From positions 82,501 to 146,500 of the forward strand of contig CAJNDS010002067.1 in NCBI GenBank assembly GCA_905221605.1: a stretch of 64,000 bases of DNA, read 5' to 3'. The notes beneath the pieces were generated by a model, which was not told the DNA's origin, did no database searches, and saw only the letters and a list, made by a program, of their open reading frames with translations. This stretch comes from Symbiodinium natans (lineage: Eukaryota > Sar > Dinophyceae > Suessiales > Symbiodiniaceae). Every line of letters begins with the position of its first letter. Position 1 is the stretch's first letter. Positions 19,985 through 30,943 of the stretch are shown here, piece by piece. Both the position numbers and the translations under genes were made by a program.

Positions 19985-20358
19985 TAGCTAGTAAGACTAT
20001 CGGTTACTTAATCCCCCAGCCCCAAACCCTAATCCTTCAACCCTGCAACGAAACACGGCCATGGCGACACTTAACTTTGCCACTGCGGGAAGGTGTTACG
20101 GTTTACGTTTTAGGGATTAGGGTAAGGATATAGGTGGTTCTAGGTCATGGGTTTGTCTAGGGCTTGGGGATTCAGGTTTTAGGGCTTGGGGGTTTTGGGA
20201 TTAGGAATCAAGCTACAAGGGCTATTGTTATCCTAAACCCAAAACCCTAAACACCCGAAACCCTAAACCCTAAACCCTGAACCTTGTTGAGCTAGCGCTC
20301 TGCCTTCTCTCCGGCCTTGGGCAGCCTCAAGAGTCTGATGCTATGCACTGTAGGGTTT

Positions 20359-20580
20359 AGGATTTAGGGTTTGTAGGGTTTAGGGTTTAGGGTTTAGGGT
20401 TTGGGGTTTAGGGTTTAGGGTTTAGGGTTTAGGGTTTAGGGTTTAGGGTTTAGGGTTTAGGGTTTAGGGTTTAGGGTTTAGGGTTTAGGGTTTAGGGTTT
20501 AGGGTTTAGGGTTTAGGGTTTAGGGTTTAGGGGTTAGGGGTTAGGGTTTAGGGTTTAGGGTTTAGGGTTTAGGGTTTAGG
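20359..20580. repeat. TTTAGGG array, about 30 units
   Basis: Long block with a few TTTGGGG and TTAGGGG variants. The island at 20288-20345 before it is open on both strands and left unassigned. Confidence 0.97.
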
Positions 20581-21849
20581 CTTTCGGGTTTAGGGGCCAA
20601 AAGCCTAAATTCCTACAATGTGAGGTTTAGTGTTCAGGGTGCTTCTTCGCGGGGGCGTCCGTCATGACAAGAGTTGTATCACTTTTGCTTAGGGCTGAGG
20701 GTGGGGGTCAGATTTCGGGCTCAGGGACCCGGAGCCCTCCTACCTCTTGTGATCCCTTCCCCAAATACCCCCCCCCCCGCCCCCCCCTCCCCCCACCACA
20801 AGCCTGCACTCTGAGCAGCATCACCCTAAACCCTAAACCCTAAACCCGAAACCCTAAACCCGAAGCGACTACAACAACACGGTAGGTGTTGGCTCTTCAT
20901 GTCGACCGCAGACTTCTAGGGGTTCTACCTTGGACCCTACCCCTGGGTTTCGGGGTTTCTTTCTTACTACCCTAAACCCTAAACCTAAAGCCTAAGGCCC
21001 TTGTAAGGGTTTTGGGGTCCCTTTTTAAGGATCCCTAAAGGAATATAAGGGCCATACTAGGAGTTTTTTAGGGTTCTGGGGTATCGCTTTAAGGATCCCT
21101 AAGGGAATCTAAGGGGCATATTAAGAGTTTTTAATGGGAAGCTTCAGGGGTACGAGTCTTCATCCCTTGAGCAGAACTTCTCAAGTGCCAAGCCGTATTC
21201 CCGAAACCGCCCTTCCCAGCCTTTTTGTGGCGTGTGGGGGTTTACTTCTTATAAGGGGATCCTACTATTTGGGGGCCTGTATTAGGGGGTCCCTAAACCC
21301 TAAACCCTAAACCCTAAACCCTAAACCCTAAGCCCCATCTCTGGGGTCACTTATTTTCGTACAACCCCCCATGTTTTGTCTTGCGCGCCCATTGTCCACC
21401 ACGCTGGCTCTCTCCCCAGGAGCAGGCCACAACACCCCAGGGTTTAGGGTTTAGGGTTTAGGGTTTAGGGTTTAGGGTTCAGGGTTTCGGGTTTAGGGGG
21501 TTAGGGTGAGGGTTTAGGGTTGTGGGGTTTTAGGGTTTTGGGGATCTTAGTTGCTGAGTTTCCCCAAAACGTGCACACTTTTAATTCTGAAGGCTTTGTA
21601 GGATTTAGGGTTTAGGGTGTAGGGTTCAGGGTTTAGGGTAGGATTCGGGGTGTGGTCTGCAGCCATGGGGGGGTAAACGAAGGGAAATCGGCCAAACATC
21701 GTTAAAATCAATCTTCGGCAAAGGATGTATTTGATAGCTCTCCTGAGCCATGGGGACCTGGCATTGAGCCTGACACGGACCCAAACAAACTTCACCGTCA
21801 CCCTAAACCCTAAACCCTAAACCCTAAAGCCTAAACCTAAACCCTAAAC

Positions 21850-21902
21850 CCGACAGGCAGGCTGCCCTGTCATGCTTCGGTGATGAGAGGCAAACAAGGC
21901 CA
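21850..21902 (-). CDS. Exon candidate, 17 codons
   Basis: Acceptor TCAAGCCGCAG, donor GTTTAGGG. Lead 2, trail 0. Translation ALFASHHRSMTGQPACR. The plus strand is open too. Confidence 0.4.
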
Positions 21903-21950
21903 CTGCGGCTTGAATCGGAAAATGGCCAGTTTCGTTTCGGGCTAGGGTTT

Positions 21951-22165
21951 AGGGTTTAGGGTTTAGGGTTTAGGGTTTAGGGTTTAGGGTTTAGGGTTTA
22001 GGGTTTAGGGTTTAGGGTTTAGGGTTTAGGGTTTGGGGTTTAGGGTTTAGGGTTTAGGTTTAGGGTTTAGGGTTTAGGGTTTAGGGTTTAGGGTTTAGGG
22101 TTTAGGGTTTAGGGTTCAGGGTTTTAGGGTTTTAGGGTTTTAGGGTTTAGGGTTTAGGGTTTAGG
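21951..22165. repeat. TTTAGGG array
   Basis: About 29 units with one dropped T and one TTTTAGGG cluster. Confidence 0.97.
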
Positions 22166-22286
22166 GACCTCAGTAGGTAACGGGTTTCTGCTGCCATCCT
22201 GTCTCCAAAGACTTCGCCGAGAGCACGTCCGTCTTGGAGTAATGTCCTCCAGGAACACCTGCACAACACCAAATTATGTGTGATAC

Positions 22287-22398
22287 CTTGGGATGTTTCC
22301 CCCCCTATCCTAAAAAGTCCTTTATAGGGATTATAATACGACCTCCTATTATAATCCCTATTACGGACTGTGATTAATTAAGGGGGAACAGCCCAAGT
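22287..22398. mobile_element. MITE-like element, CTTGGGATGTTCCCCC family
   Basis: Ends CTTGGGATGTTTCCCCCCC and GGGGGAACAGCCCAAG form an inverted repeat; the interior is palindromic (AGGGATTATAAT / ATTATAATCCCT). Relatives at 27150 and 30839. Confidence 0.7.
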
Positions 22399-22862
22399 GA
22401 TACGCTTGGGATGGTTGGGCGTGTACCGCACCAACAGTGGTGGGATGAACTCTAGTGCTTATTCTGCTGTCAGGGAAAATGATCCAGCTTACTTTCTGAA
22501 CACTAGGCCTAACTGCCTAACATCCAGGACAACAGCTTTGTGCCATGCACGCCTGCCTCTAAACCCAAAACCCTGAACCATGAACCCGAAACCCAAAATG
22601 GCGACCTCGCGCGCTCTCTGTGTGTTCAGCACTGCCTTGGGTATGTCTACCTGGGATTACTAGAACTCGGGCGAGGTCAGCCCTGAACCTAGGGTTCAGG
22701 ATTTAGGGTTCAGGGTTTAGGATTTAGGGTTTAGGGTGTAGGGTTCAGGGTTTAGGGTTTAGTGTTTAGACGAAAGCAGGCCAAAACAGCCCATCGCTGA
22801 ACAGGTTCGGCTGCGAGCTTGCAACCAAACCGAAGCAATCGCAGAGGCTGACTCCCCTGGTG

Positions 22863-22998
22863 TAGGGAATGAGGGAATTAGGGGGCGCTATATACCCTGC
22901 AAGGGATTCTAGAGGGTACCCCTAAACCCTAAACCCTTAAGCCCATATATACCCTTCAACAGATTCTATAGGGCCACCTCCTTCCCTCATTCCCTACT
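22863..22998. mobile_element. MITE-like element TAGGGAATGAGGGA with internal CCCTAAA
   Basis: Ends TAGGGAATGAGGGA and TCCCTCATTCCCTA are a perfect inverted repeat. Two CCCTAAA units sit in its centre. A relative is at 54258. Confidence 0.75.
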
Positions 22999-23175
22999 AA
23001 GAACCAGCCAACTGAAGCCAGGCTCGGAAGAAGCCAATTTTCCACACACATCTCAAAAAAAAAACACGTCTAGGGTTGGCCGGGCCCAGGCTCAGGGTAA
23101 ATCTACCACAGCACCCTGAACCCTAAACCCTGGTCCCCCAAATAACGCCGCCGCACCCCCCCAAAAACTCTCAAC

Positions 23176-23225
23176 CCGCCATCTCGGCAAGCCTACCGGC
23201 GGGTAGTCGAAGTATCTCTCCTCCA
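23176..23225 (-). CDS. Exon candidate, 16 codons
   Basis: Acceptor AACCCTGCAG, donor GTTGAGAG. Lead 2, trail 0. Translation EERYFDYPPVGLPRWR. Confidence 0.5.
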
Positions 23226-23520
23226 CTGCAGGGTTTTGGGGTTTTGGGTTTGGGGTTTCGGGTTTAGGGTTTGGGGTTTAGGGTTTAGGGTTTAGGGTTT
23301 GGGGTTTAGGGTTTGGGGTTTAGGGCTTGGGGTTCTCTGATGCTCCACCAATACGTCGATAGCCCTTTCTCAAAGAGAGCCAACTACACTGAAAACAGAT
23401 TTCTACTTGGCTGCACTTAGGAGGGCAGTTTAAAAAAAAATAGCTGCTTATTAAGAAAACCAATAAGCCCAAAAAAGGCCAAAGATCCAGAGTTACAGTA
23501 AAGCACCACAAAGTCTGAAC

Positions 23521-23590
23521 GCCGCCGAAGTCTCCAGTGCGATGACCACCGGCTGAAAGACGTCGGCATAAGGAATCTGTGCCACGGCGG
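23521..23590 (-). CDS. Exon candidate, 22 codons
   Basis: Acceptor CCCCTGGAG (or internal GTGGCACAG), donor GTTCAGAC. Lead 2 (0 with the internal acceptor), trail 2. Translation AVAQIPYADVFQPVVIALET. Confidence 0.55.
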
Positions 23591-24242
23591 CTCCAGGGGT
23601 TTCCGGGTTTAGGGTTTAGGGTTTAGGGTTTAGGGTTTAGGGTTTACTGAGGGTGAATTAGTGTTTTTGTGCTGTCAGACCTTGAATTGCTAGATGTTTC
23701 ATCTTCCGGAAAATCTCTGGGCTCCGTTGGCACATGTGACCAAACGTGCTAGGAAACGTACAGCCCAAACCCTAAACCCTAAACATTACAAAACAGTAAC
23801 CCTAACCCTATGGGGTGCTTGTAAGAAGCTGCTGTAGGCGGTTGGAGAGTGTAAGGCACCAGGGGCGAAAGGGCTATCATCATCACAAACAAAAAGGAAG
23901 AAAGCTGCAATTACAAGGCTTGGTTAATGAACAAGGGAACCCAGTACCAAAAACAGGGTAATGGGTACCACCGGGCTGCCAGGTTATCCCGAGGGAGAAG
24001 CAGCCAAGGCCCTAAACCCTTAATGTTAACTTCATTTTTCTACCCCCAATTACAAACCCCCCCCCCCCCCCCAAATTAAGGAACCCCTGTGCGGGGACCG
24101 ATTGTTTTGTTTGTATGAGCCCTTGTGGGTAGGTGAGGGCTTGCCCCAGCTCAACAGGGGGTCGGGGCGAAAACAAACAACAATTGAGACGTGGGGGAGT
24201 GGGGCGGGGTTATTCAAACCAGGTCAACGTTAACCCGAAATC

Positions 24243-24325
24243 GTTAACCTAAACCCTAAACCCTAAACCCTAAACCCTAAAACCTAAACCCTAAACCCTA
24301 AACCCTAAACCCTAAACCCTACAAC
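24243..24325. repeat. CCCTAAA array
   Basis: Eleven units, left-hand array of the 24326 exon. Stretch 23600-24240 otherwise shows only a partial MITE (23940-24000) and a C16 run. Confidence 0.95.
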
Positions 24326-24407
24326 GCCCGCCTTGGCTCGCTCGCACTGCTGCCGGAGGAAGCGGCTCATGCCGGGAGAGGCCAGGGCGTAGACAACGAG
24401 GCCTGGG
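24326..24407 (-). CDS. Exon candidate, 27 codons
   Basis: Acceptor AAACGCCGCAG, donor GTTGTAGGG. Lead 1, trail 0; lead fits the trail 2 of 25014-25081. Translation PGLVVYALASPGMSRFLRQQ then CERAKAG. Confidence 0.6.
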
Positions 24408-24601
24408 CTGCGGCGTTTAGGTACCCCTGAGGTTTAGGGTTTAGGGTTTAGGGTTTTAGGGTTTAGGGGTTAGGGGTTTCGGGCTTAGGGTTTAGGTACC
24501 CCTGAGTACCCCAAGTAGAGAAAAAGGGAAAGAGAACACTGATCAAGGTACCTAAGCCCTAAACCCTAAATCCTAAACCCTAAACCCTAAATCTTAAACC
24601 C

Positions 24602-24664
24602 CTAATAGTCTGCTGCTGGGTCACTGCCGTCCTGGGCGGCGGCATCTACAATGTGGTCGACTTC
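24602..24664 (-). CDS. Possible terminal exon, or plus-strand terminal exon
   Basis: Minus: acceptor CACCGGCAG, EVDHIVDAAAQDGSDPAADY then TAG. Plus: acceptor CCTAATAG, a hydrophobic frame containing WVTAVLGGGIYNVVDFLPVG then TAG. Both are plausible C-termini, so the strand cannot be set from sequence alone. Confidence 0.35.
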   Translation of the reverse strand, partial: EVDHIVDAAAQDGSDPAADY

Positions 24665-24705
24665 CTGCCGGTGGGAGCTTAGAGTGCGAGAAGCTTAATT
24701 GAGGT

Positions 24706-24790
24706 TTAGGGTTTAGGGTTTAGGGTTTAGGGTTTAGGGTTTAGGGTTTAGGGTTTAGGGTTTAGGGTTTAGGGTTTAGGGTTTGGAGTT
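24706..24790. repeat. TTTAGGG array
   Basis: Eleven perfect units. Confidence 0.95.
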
Positions 24791-25013
24791 TGGAGTCCAA
24801 GAAATTCAGGATTTAGGGTTTTTTTGGGGGGAGGGGGGAGTGGGGGGAGGGCTTTGTTGAGTTTGGCGCCTCTGCAGTGGCCGTTGATGCTTCTTGCATG
24901 CTTTAGCGGTTCGGGGTGTAGGGTTTTTGGGGCTAGGTTTAGCTAGACCCTAAACCCTAAACCTAAACCCTCAACCCTAAACTCCTTTGGGCCTTTTGGG
25001 CCTTTGGGGTGAC

Positions 25014-25081
25014 CACTCTGGACGTGCAAGCTGTAGGAAGCCTGCCCATCTGATGTCTCGAGTCTCGAAGGCGAGTGACGA
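25014..25081 (-). CDS. Exon candidate, 22 codons
   Basis: Acceptor CTCTTCTTCGCAG (good pyrimidine tract), donor GTCACCCC. Lead 0, trail 2. Translation SSLAFETRDIRWAGFLQLAR. Confidence 0.6.
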
Positions 25082-25587
25082 CTGCGAAGAAGAGTTTAGG
25101 GTTTAGGGTTTAAGGTTTAGGGTTTAGGGTTTAGGGTTTAAGGTTTAAGGTTTAGGTTGTGCTCGCCTGGGATGCTCTGAAAGTCTAGGCGCTGTAATAG
25201 CAAGCTTCTCGATGTAGAATGACCCTAAAATCCTAAACCGAAAACACTGAGCCCAACATACCCCAGACACCAGACCCTGAACCCCAAAACCTCGGAAGCC
25301 TATAAACCCGATGGAGCGCTGTGCTGAACCTAAGATCATGGGTCCTACAATCTCACACAGCACGGCCTCTCACCTGGAAACATTGCCACGGATGCACCAA
25401 GGGTTGAAATCTCCAACCCTAAACCCTAAAAACCCTAAAGCCTGAACCGTGGAGTCTCGACTGGGGATTTCAACCCTCGGCGCATCCGCGGCAATGCGTG
25501 TCTCCTGTATACACGTACAGGTAGGGGACCGCCCCCCCCCCCCCCCCCCCCAAAACCCTGAACCCTAAACCCGAAACCCCTAAACCC

Positions 25588-25704
25588 AGTTGTAAGTATA
25601 GTTATAAGTTATAAGGGGCTTGAACTGGGTCAGAAGTACGATAATCACGGTAACTGGTCCTTTAACTACAGTATGCTAAAGGGGTTGGCCCTCCCTGTCA
25701 CACA
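25588..25704. mobile_element. Degenerate copy of the 120-bp MITE
   Basis: Recognisable interior (AGTTATAAG..., TTAACTACAGTATGCTAA) and GGCCCTCCCTG end, left terminus lost. An older insertion. A C20 run precedes it. Confidence 0.6.
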
Positions 25705-26090
25705 GATAAACCCTGACACAAGACCCTAGACCCAAAGCCCCAAACCCTAACGCAACAATACTCGCATTGCTCTGCAAATGCCTGGGTTCCCGATTTAAAA
25801 AGAGGTGGGGGTTTAGCGATCTGCCTCCCAAAAGAAGCCCACGGCCAGCTCCCAAAGTAGTTTCGGATTTAGGGTTTCGGGTTTAGGTAGGGCTTAGAGT
25901 TTAGGGTTTAGGATTTAGGGTTTAGGGTGTAGGGTTTAGGGGACTGGGCGGTTGCAAGAGCGAAATGACAACTAGTATAATGAATACTCCCGTGACAGCC
26001 CAACCCCTAAACCATAAAAACCTTAAACCCAAACCCTAAACCCAAAACCCAAAACCCTAAACCCTAAACCCTAAACCCTAAACCCTAAAC

Positions 26091-26180
26091 CGCACGCCTG
26101 AAGCATGCGGACATCAGAGCAAACGGTGATGCTTCCCACACACGACTCAGGAAATTGGTCCAGAGCCTCGCGGCGGTGGT
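26091..26180 (-). CDS. Exon candidate, 30 codons
   Basis: Acceptor AAAGCTTGAG, donor GTTTAGGG. Lead 0, trail 0. Translation TTAARLWTNFLSRVWEASPF then ALMSACFRRA. A plus frame is also open. Confidence 0.5.
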
Positions 26181-26779
26181 CTCAAGCTTTAGGGTTTAGG
26201 GTTTCGGGTTTAGGGTTTAGGGCTAACAACAAGATTCATAGCAAATATTTATCAGGTGTTGCGGTTTGCAACTTTCAACTCGGTATTTGGGTGCCTACAG
26301 GCTACACATACATTTAACGCACATGTCCCCTTTTTCGGGTACCTAGCTTACTCCAGGTGGGGTGTTGTGCCTCAAGGCTTTCAGAGTTTGAGGTTTTTAG
26401 GGCTGAGGGGCAAGTATGGAATCTCGGGCCGTAGGGTTTCGAGGCTTTGCGTCTGGGGGGAGGGGGAGCTGAGTATATCGAGTTGTTGAGGTTTCAGCAT
26501 GTAGGGTTGCCATGCACCCCTAGCCCATAAAAACCTAAACCCTAAATCCTAAACCCTAAACCCTCAGCCCTAAAGCCTAAACCCTACACCTTAAACCCCA
26601 AGCCATGCATCCTGGTCTTCAACCCCTCACATTCAGCCGCTAGGGTTTCGGGTTTGGGGTTTAGTTAGGGTTTTGTGTTTGGGGTAACAGGGTTTCGGAA
26701 CAATATTCCGAATGAAGCGGTTCGAATTACTGCAAAACTCAGTTTTTTTGATTGCTCTTGTTTCTCTCAGCCTCCTTGC

Positions 26780-26848
26780 CCCGTCGACACAAACATGATG
26801 TAGGTCTGTATCGCCCACAAGCCGCCTCAACGGCACATATGCTTCAAA
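26780..26848 (-). CDS. Exon candidate, 23 codons, GC donor
   Basis: Acceptor CGTGTATGCAG, donor GCAAGGAGG. Lead 0, trail 0. Translation FEAYVPLRRLVGDTDLHHVC. The frame runs on past the donor, so the 3' edge is uncertain. Confidence 0.5.
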
Positions 26849-26967
26849 CTGCATACACGTTTTACTTCGGGCAAAACGAGCGATGAGATCAGATCTATTT
26901 AGGGTCGAAAGTTCCTATGAACGCTAACGACTTAAGACGTCTAAACATGTCTTGCGCCGGTTCGCAC

Positions 26968-27033
26968 CTTGCAGAGCATCAGGTACACCACCTCGGCCGA
27001 CGCGTCTGACACGGCATAGAACCTCGGAAACAA
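26968..27033 (-). CDS. Exon candidate, 22 codons, weak dynein heavy-chain resemblance
   Basis: Acceptor TGTGTCTTGAG, donor GTGCGAACC. Lead 0, trail 0. Translation LFPRFYAVSDASAEVVYLML. FPRFY followed by V-S-D recalls the FPRFYF-S-D-E-L stretch of dynein heavy-chain linkers, but the rest does not clearly match and neighbouring exons give no support. Confidence 0.5.
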
Positions 27034-27149
27034 CTCAAGACACAAAGCAGGTCATGCAGTGAGCTGCCGCTGCCGTCGTGTAACACTATTCACGTGAATG
27101 CCGCTTTCAACCAAGCATGGATTGGCAAGAACTCTCACTAAGGCATTCC

Positions 27150-27230
27150 TGTTGGGATGTTCCCCCTTATACCAGCAGTCCGAAAAAGGGATAAAAGTAC
27201 CCCTTATTACCCTTTTAGGGAAGAATTTGT
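27150..27230. mobile_element. MITE-like fragment, TTGGGATGTTCCCCC family
   Basis: One terminus (TTGGGATGTTCCCCCTTAT) and an interior related to 22287; the other end is missing. Confidence 0.5.
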
Positions 27231-27258
27231 AATTGCTTGCTTGGGCCGGGGTTCTCTG

Positions 27259-27363
27259 AGTAGCCCAGCAACCCGATTACAATAAGGGCACCCTGTTTTG
27301 GGCTGGTTACTTTATAAGGGAACCCGTAACCAAAAAAAGGGTAGAGTGTGCCACTGGACTACC
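27259..27363. mobile_element. MITE-like element, AGTAGCCCAGTAACC family
   Basis: Ends AGTAGCCCAGCAACC and CCACTGGACTAC; interior AAGGGAACCC...TAACC. Closest relative is 46108-46213. Confidence 0.75.
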
Positions 27364-27395
27364 CAGATCTTGAGCAAACAGTAGTCGTAGAGTGG

Positions 27396-27476
27396 ACAGG
27401 GTTTAGGGTTTAGGGTTTAGGGTTTAGGGTTTAGGGTTTAGGGTTTAGGGTTTAGGGTTTAGGGTTTAGGGTTTAG
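27396..27476. repeat. TTTAGGG array
   Basis: Eleven perfect units. Confidence 0.95.
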
Positions 27477-27752
27477 ACAGCATTCACTGCGCAGTGCACA
27501 GTTCAAGGTTTCAAAGTTCCCCATGCCAAATCAGCACGCAGCCTCGGAGTTCAGATCACCGCATAGGGAAACACAAAAGAAATGCCTACTTGAGGGTGCA
27601 AAGCTTACCAGTAGGGTTTAGGGTTAGGGTTTAGGGTTTAGGGCTTAAGGTTTAGGGTTTAGGGTGTAGGGTTTAGGGTTTAGGGTACCCCTAAACCCTG
27701 AAGCCTAGACCCTGAAGCACATAGAAGAGCACGTCGGGGGAAAACCAGGCAC

Positions 27753-27804
27753 CTCAAGAACGTGGTAGTGTCGTCACGCGCAACACGCCCGCGTAGTGAT
27801 GTGT
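27753..27804 (-). CDS. Exon candidate, 16 codons
   Basis: Acceptor GCTCCTGAAAG, donor GTGCCTGG. Lead 2, trail 2. Translation TSLRGRVARDDTTTFL. Its phases do not fit the phase-0 exons on either side, so it is weaker. Confidence 0.35.
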
Positions 27805-28521
27805 CTTTCAGGAGCGTGCGTTAGGGTTTAGGGTTTAGGGTTTAGGGTTTAGGGTTTAGGGTTTAGGGTTTGGGGTTTGGGGTTTAGGGTTTTGGGTTTA
27901 GGGTTTAGGGTTTAAAGTTCTCTACCTTCTCTCAAGATACGATCTGTCACTTGCTGGATTGCGAAAGCTCATCTTGTTAGCTGCTAGCTCATGTACCGAG
28001 CTATAGAGGATGCGAGATTTCGCCAGATGAGCTGTTCACATGCCGAAAAGAATGTGACACCTGCAGGGCACTACCTTGCTTACGAGATTGCGCCGGCTGC
28101 ACAAAATTTGGAGTCGGTTGGTTCAAGTTCGGTCGTTCGCAATAGATCTTATAGTACGAGTTTCGGAGTATGGACAAGACTGAAGCTGAGGTAACAACAC
28201 ACCTACGATTCTAGCATCTCTCCTCCCTCCCTAAACCCTAAACATGTAAATTTCTATTCCTTATTGAGTTTAAGTACCCTGAGACATGCAACATGTTACC
28301 CCACTATGGCAAAGACTTAGGGTCTAGGATTGAGGGTGGCTGGCGGGATAACCTCGAGAAGGAAAAAAATCAAGAAAATGCATACCCGACACGACAATGT
28401 AGATAGTGGGGTTTGGGGCTTGGGGTTTGGGGCTTGGAGGTTTGGGGTTGAGGGTTTAGGGTTTCGGGTTTGGGGTTTAGAGTCTTGTGGGTTTAAGGCT
28501 GTCCTTTTTGCTTTCTTGGCA

Positions 28522-28648
28522 AGCCAATAACCATACTAGGAATGGGCGCTGTGCCCGTGTGGGGTCGGTTACTTGTATCCCTAAACCCTAAACCCTAAAC
28601 CCTAAACCCTAAACCCTAAAAGGGCTAAAGGATACCACTGGCTACCAA
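28522..28648. mobile_element. AGTAGCCCAGTAACC-family MITE interrupted by a telomere-like block
   Basis: The left part (CCAATAACCAT..., GGTCGGTTACTT) and right part (ACCACTGGCTACC) align with 46108-46213, but the centre is replaced by about six CCCTAAA units (28577-28618). Confidence 0.6.
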
Positions 28649-28906
28649 CCAAGCATACATAGGTTTCCGTAGGTCGGCATCTGAGGGTTCAGGTTTGCCA
28701 ACCTACGAGCTCATAACCCATGGGCCTAAACCCTAAACCCTAAACCCTAAACCCGAAACCCTAGACCCTAGACCCTAAGACGCTAGGAACCTAACCCGAA
28801 ACCCTAGAGAACCCTGGGTTTCAAAGTTCAGGATGTATCATACGAGAACCAAACCCCTTTAAAGAAAAGGGAATGATGTTACCACTGGAGGGCTCTTACA
28901 GGATTG

Positions 28907-29045
28907 GGGTTCAGGGTTCAGGTTCAGGGTTCAGGGTTCAGGGTTCAGGGTTCAGGGTTCAGGGTTCAGGGTTCAGGTTCAGGGTTCAGGGTTCAGGGTT
29001 CGGGGTTCAGGGTTCATGGTTCAGGGTTCAGGGTTTAGGGTTTAG
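28907..29045. repeat. TTCAGGG variant array
   Basis: About seventeen TTCAGGG units with a few dropped bases, ending in TTTAGGG next to the exon candidate at 29048. Confidence 0.95.
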
Positions 29046-29047
29046 GC

Positions 29048-29092
29048 GCCATCGGCTTCGCGTCCCTGAGCCAACGCAAAGCCCAGCAGCGT
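29048..29092 (-). CDS. Exon candidate, 15 codons, GC donor
   Basis: Acceptor ACCACGGAAG, donor GCCTAAACCC. Lead 0, trail 0. Translation TLLGFALAQGREADG. Another minus frame is also open. Confidence 0.4.
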
Positions 29093-29142
29093 CTTCCGTG
29101 GTTTGGCGGGTGGCTCGGTTGAACCTGAACCGGACTTGTTTC

Positions 29143-29254
29143 ACCTTGGGGACCAAGTGAACCCTAGAATTGAGGTAATATCTGCCCCATACTACTATCA
29201 TTCCTATGTCTATGAACCATGAACCCTTTTAGGGTTCATGGGGTCCCCGAGGTA
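29143..29254. mobile_element. MITE-like element, ACCTTGGGGACC family
   Basis: Ends ACCTTGGGGACCAAGTGAAC and GTTCATGGGGTCCCCGAGGT form an inverted repeat. Second copy at 31780. Confidence 0.75.
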
Positions 29255-29857
29255 GGGTTTCGGGTTTAGGTTGGGATGGTTAGGGATTCGAGAGTATAGG
29301 CAAAAAGTATACTTAAAAATATCCTGACCCAAAAGATGTACTCGTGTAGTATATGGCACTGCGAGAGATAAAACACAGCAATATCATTCAAAACAACATT
29401 TTGGTAGTACTTCCCAAGTCCTACTGTGCACCGACTGCACCTCAAGCAGACCACACGTCGTTGTCCTTTTGGGGGTAGTGGCGTATCCCATCCTGCTGGG
29501 GCTTCCCACTCGCTTCTGGCCATAGTTTATTCTTGTGGCACTGAAGGAATACCTTTCTTAACGGATCTGAATTTGCACATCGAAGGATCTGACCTAGAAG
29601 CTTAACCCGTCGTAGATTGTGAAGCTCTCTGTATCTTGCGTTGGTCGCTCGGCTTGGTCAAGCAATAGCTGTAGTGTTGGTGGTTCAAGTATTTTCACGC
29701 TTTATACACAAAGGTGGGAGCATGCTTAGATACTTTTTGCGAGTTCCCCTCATCTGTAATCAAACCAGCTGCTTGCTGTAGTTAGATTCATAGTTTCCAA
29801 TTTTAGTTTGCCAGTGATCGTGGCATCATAAGCAACTGGCTTCCATCTCTTGCTTGC
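29255..29857. other. Array-free AT-richer stretch, nothing assigned
   Basis: No TTTAGGG arrays after 29270. An 85-codon minus frame (29266-29523) has no supporting feature. Possibly an old transposable-element insertion. Confidence 0.4.
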
Positions 29858-29990
29858 TTGCTTGCTTTGCTTGCTTTGCTTGCTTTGCTTGCTTTGCTTG
29901 CTTTGCTTGCTTTGCTTGCTTTGCTTGCTTTGCTTGCTTTGCTTGCTTTGCTTGCTTTGCTTGCTTTGCTTGCTTTGCTTGCTTTGCTTT
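29858..29990. repeat. 9-bp tandem repeat TGCTTGCTT
   Basis: About fourteen units of TTTGCTTGC. The long Ser-Lys-Ala and Leu-Leu-Cys open frames across it are repeat artefacts. Confidence 0.97.
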
Positions 29991-30838
29991 TCAATATTCG
30001 GGCTTAACTTGATCGAAGCGCGTCTTACATCTTGTACTTGTCGTGTGTCGACAAAACTCCACGACGAATGTTGACATCCCGAAGAATATCTTTCGCAGGT
30101 AACGAGCTTCATGTTCCCTGGTTTAGGGCGCACCATCTTGAAAACATGTGGCGCCAACATTGCATAAAAAAAGGAAGCGTACATGAGAACACGAGGCAGT
30201 ATCATAACATGAAACAAAAAAAGGCATGGTGTACTATACATATGGTAGAAAACATCTTACAGTGCAATATATATGTACATATATATATACATATACATAC
30301 ATATATATATATATATAGTATTGTATACACTTTCCAAGAACAGTGCATCGGTTCGGCGGTGCAACTCGACGACAGCAACGGCAACAGCCCTTGGTGAGGA
30401 TCAGTGGATGTGCTCTTCGCTGCCTTCCCTCTGCTTAGTGTTTACTTGAGGACTCCATTGCAGTTCCTTTTGGGGCCCCTTCCGGCTTTTCCATTAAGTA
30501 TACCACCCAAAAAGGAACTACATTATCATCGGGTAGGGTTTTTGCGGTGTTTGCATTCAGTCCTGGATGTACCGACGGTATCGATTCTCCAGCGATTTTT
30601 TCTCCCGTGGTTTCGTGCCCGTCCTTCTGAGAACTTGCATTTCTTGTTGTGACCCGTGAAATGTGGAAATTCCGATGCTTCCCTACACCTTTCAATTGGC
30701 CCAAAACTCTTACGTCAACCTCCCGTCCTGCCAACTCACGTCCCCGAAGCCACGAATGCGCCCAGAAGAGCCCAATACCCCTTAATTAAGGGATGTACCT
30801 TTAAAGCATGTTCAGGAGCCCTATATACAGAAAGGTCT
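29991..30838. other. Array-free stretch with AT microsatellite, nothing assigned
   Basis: Includes a (TA)n-like block at about 30268-30320. Overlapping open frames on both strands at 30404-30734 have no motif support. Confidence 0.4.
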
Positions 30839-30943
30839 AATTTGGGATACTCGCCCTTTTACGAACAGTCCTTATTAGGGATCATGAAAGGGGTACTGTA
30901 ATCCCTATTAAGGAGCTGATAGTACAAGCGGGAACATCCCAAG
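30839..30943. mobile_element. MITE-like element, TTGGGATGTTCCCGC family
   Basis: Ends TTGGGATAC... and GCGGGAACATCCCAA with internal palindrome ATTAGGGAT / ATCCCTATT. Confidence 0.6.

Noticed and set aside
27991-28194. 67-codon plus ORF
   Set aside because: No splice-like edges, motif or array context; expected by chance in this length of DNA.
29750-30241. 163-codon and other long frames across the TGCTTGCTT repeat
   Set aside because: Length comes from a 9-bp repeat that is stop-free in several frames on both strands.
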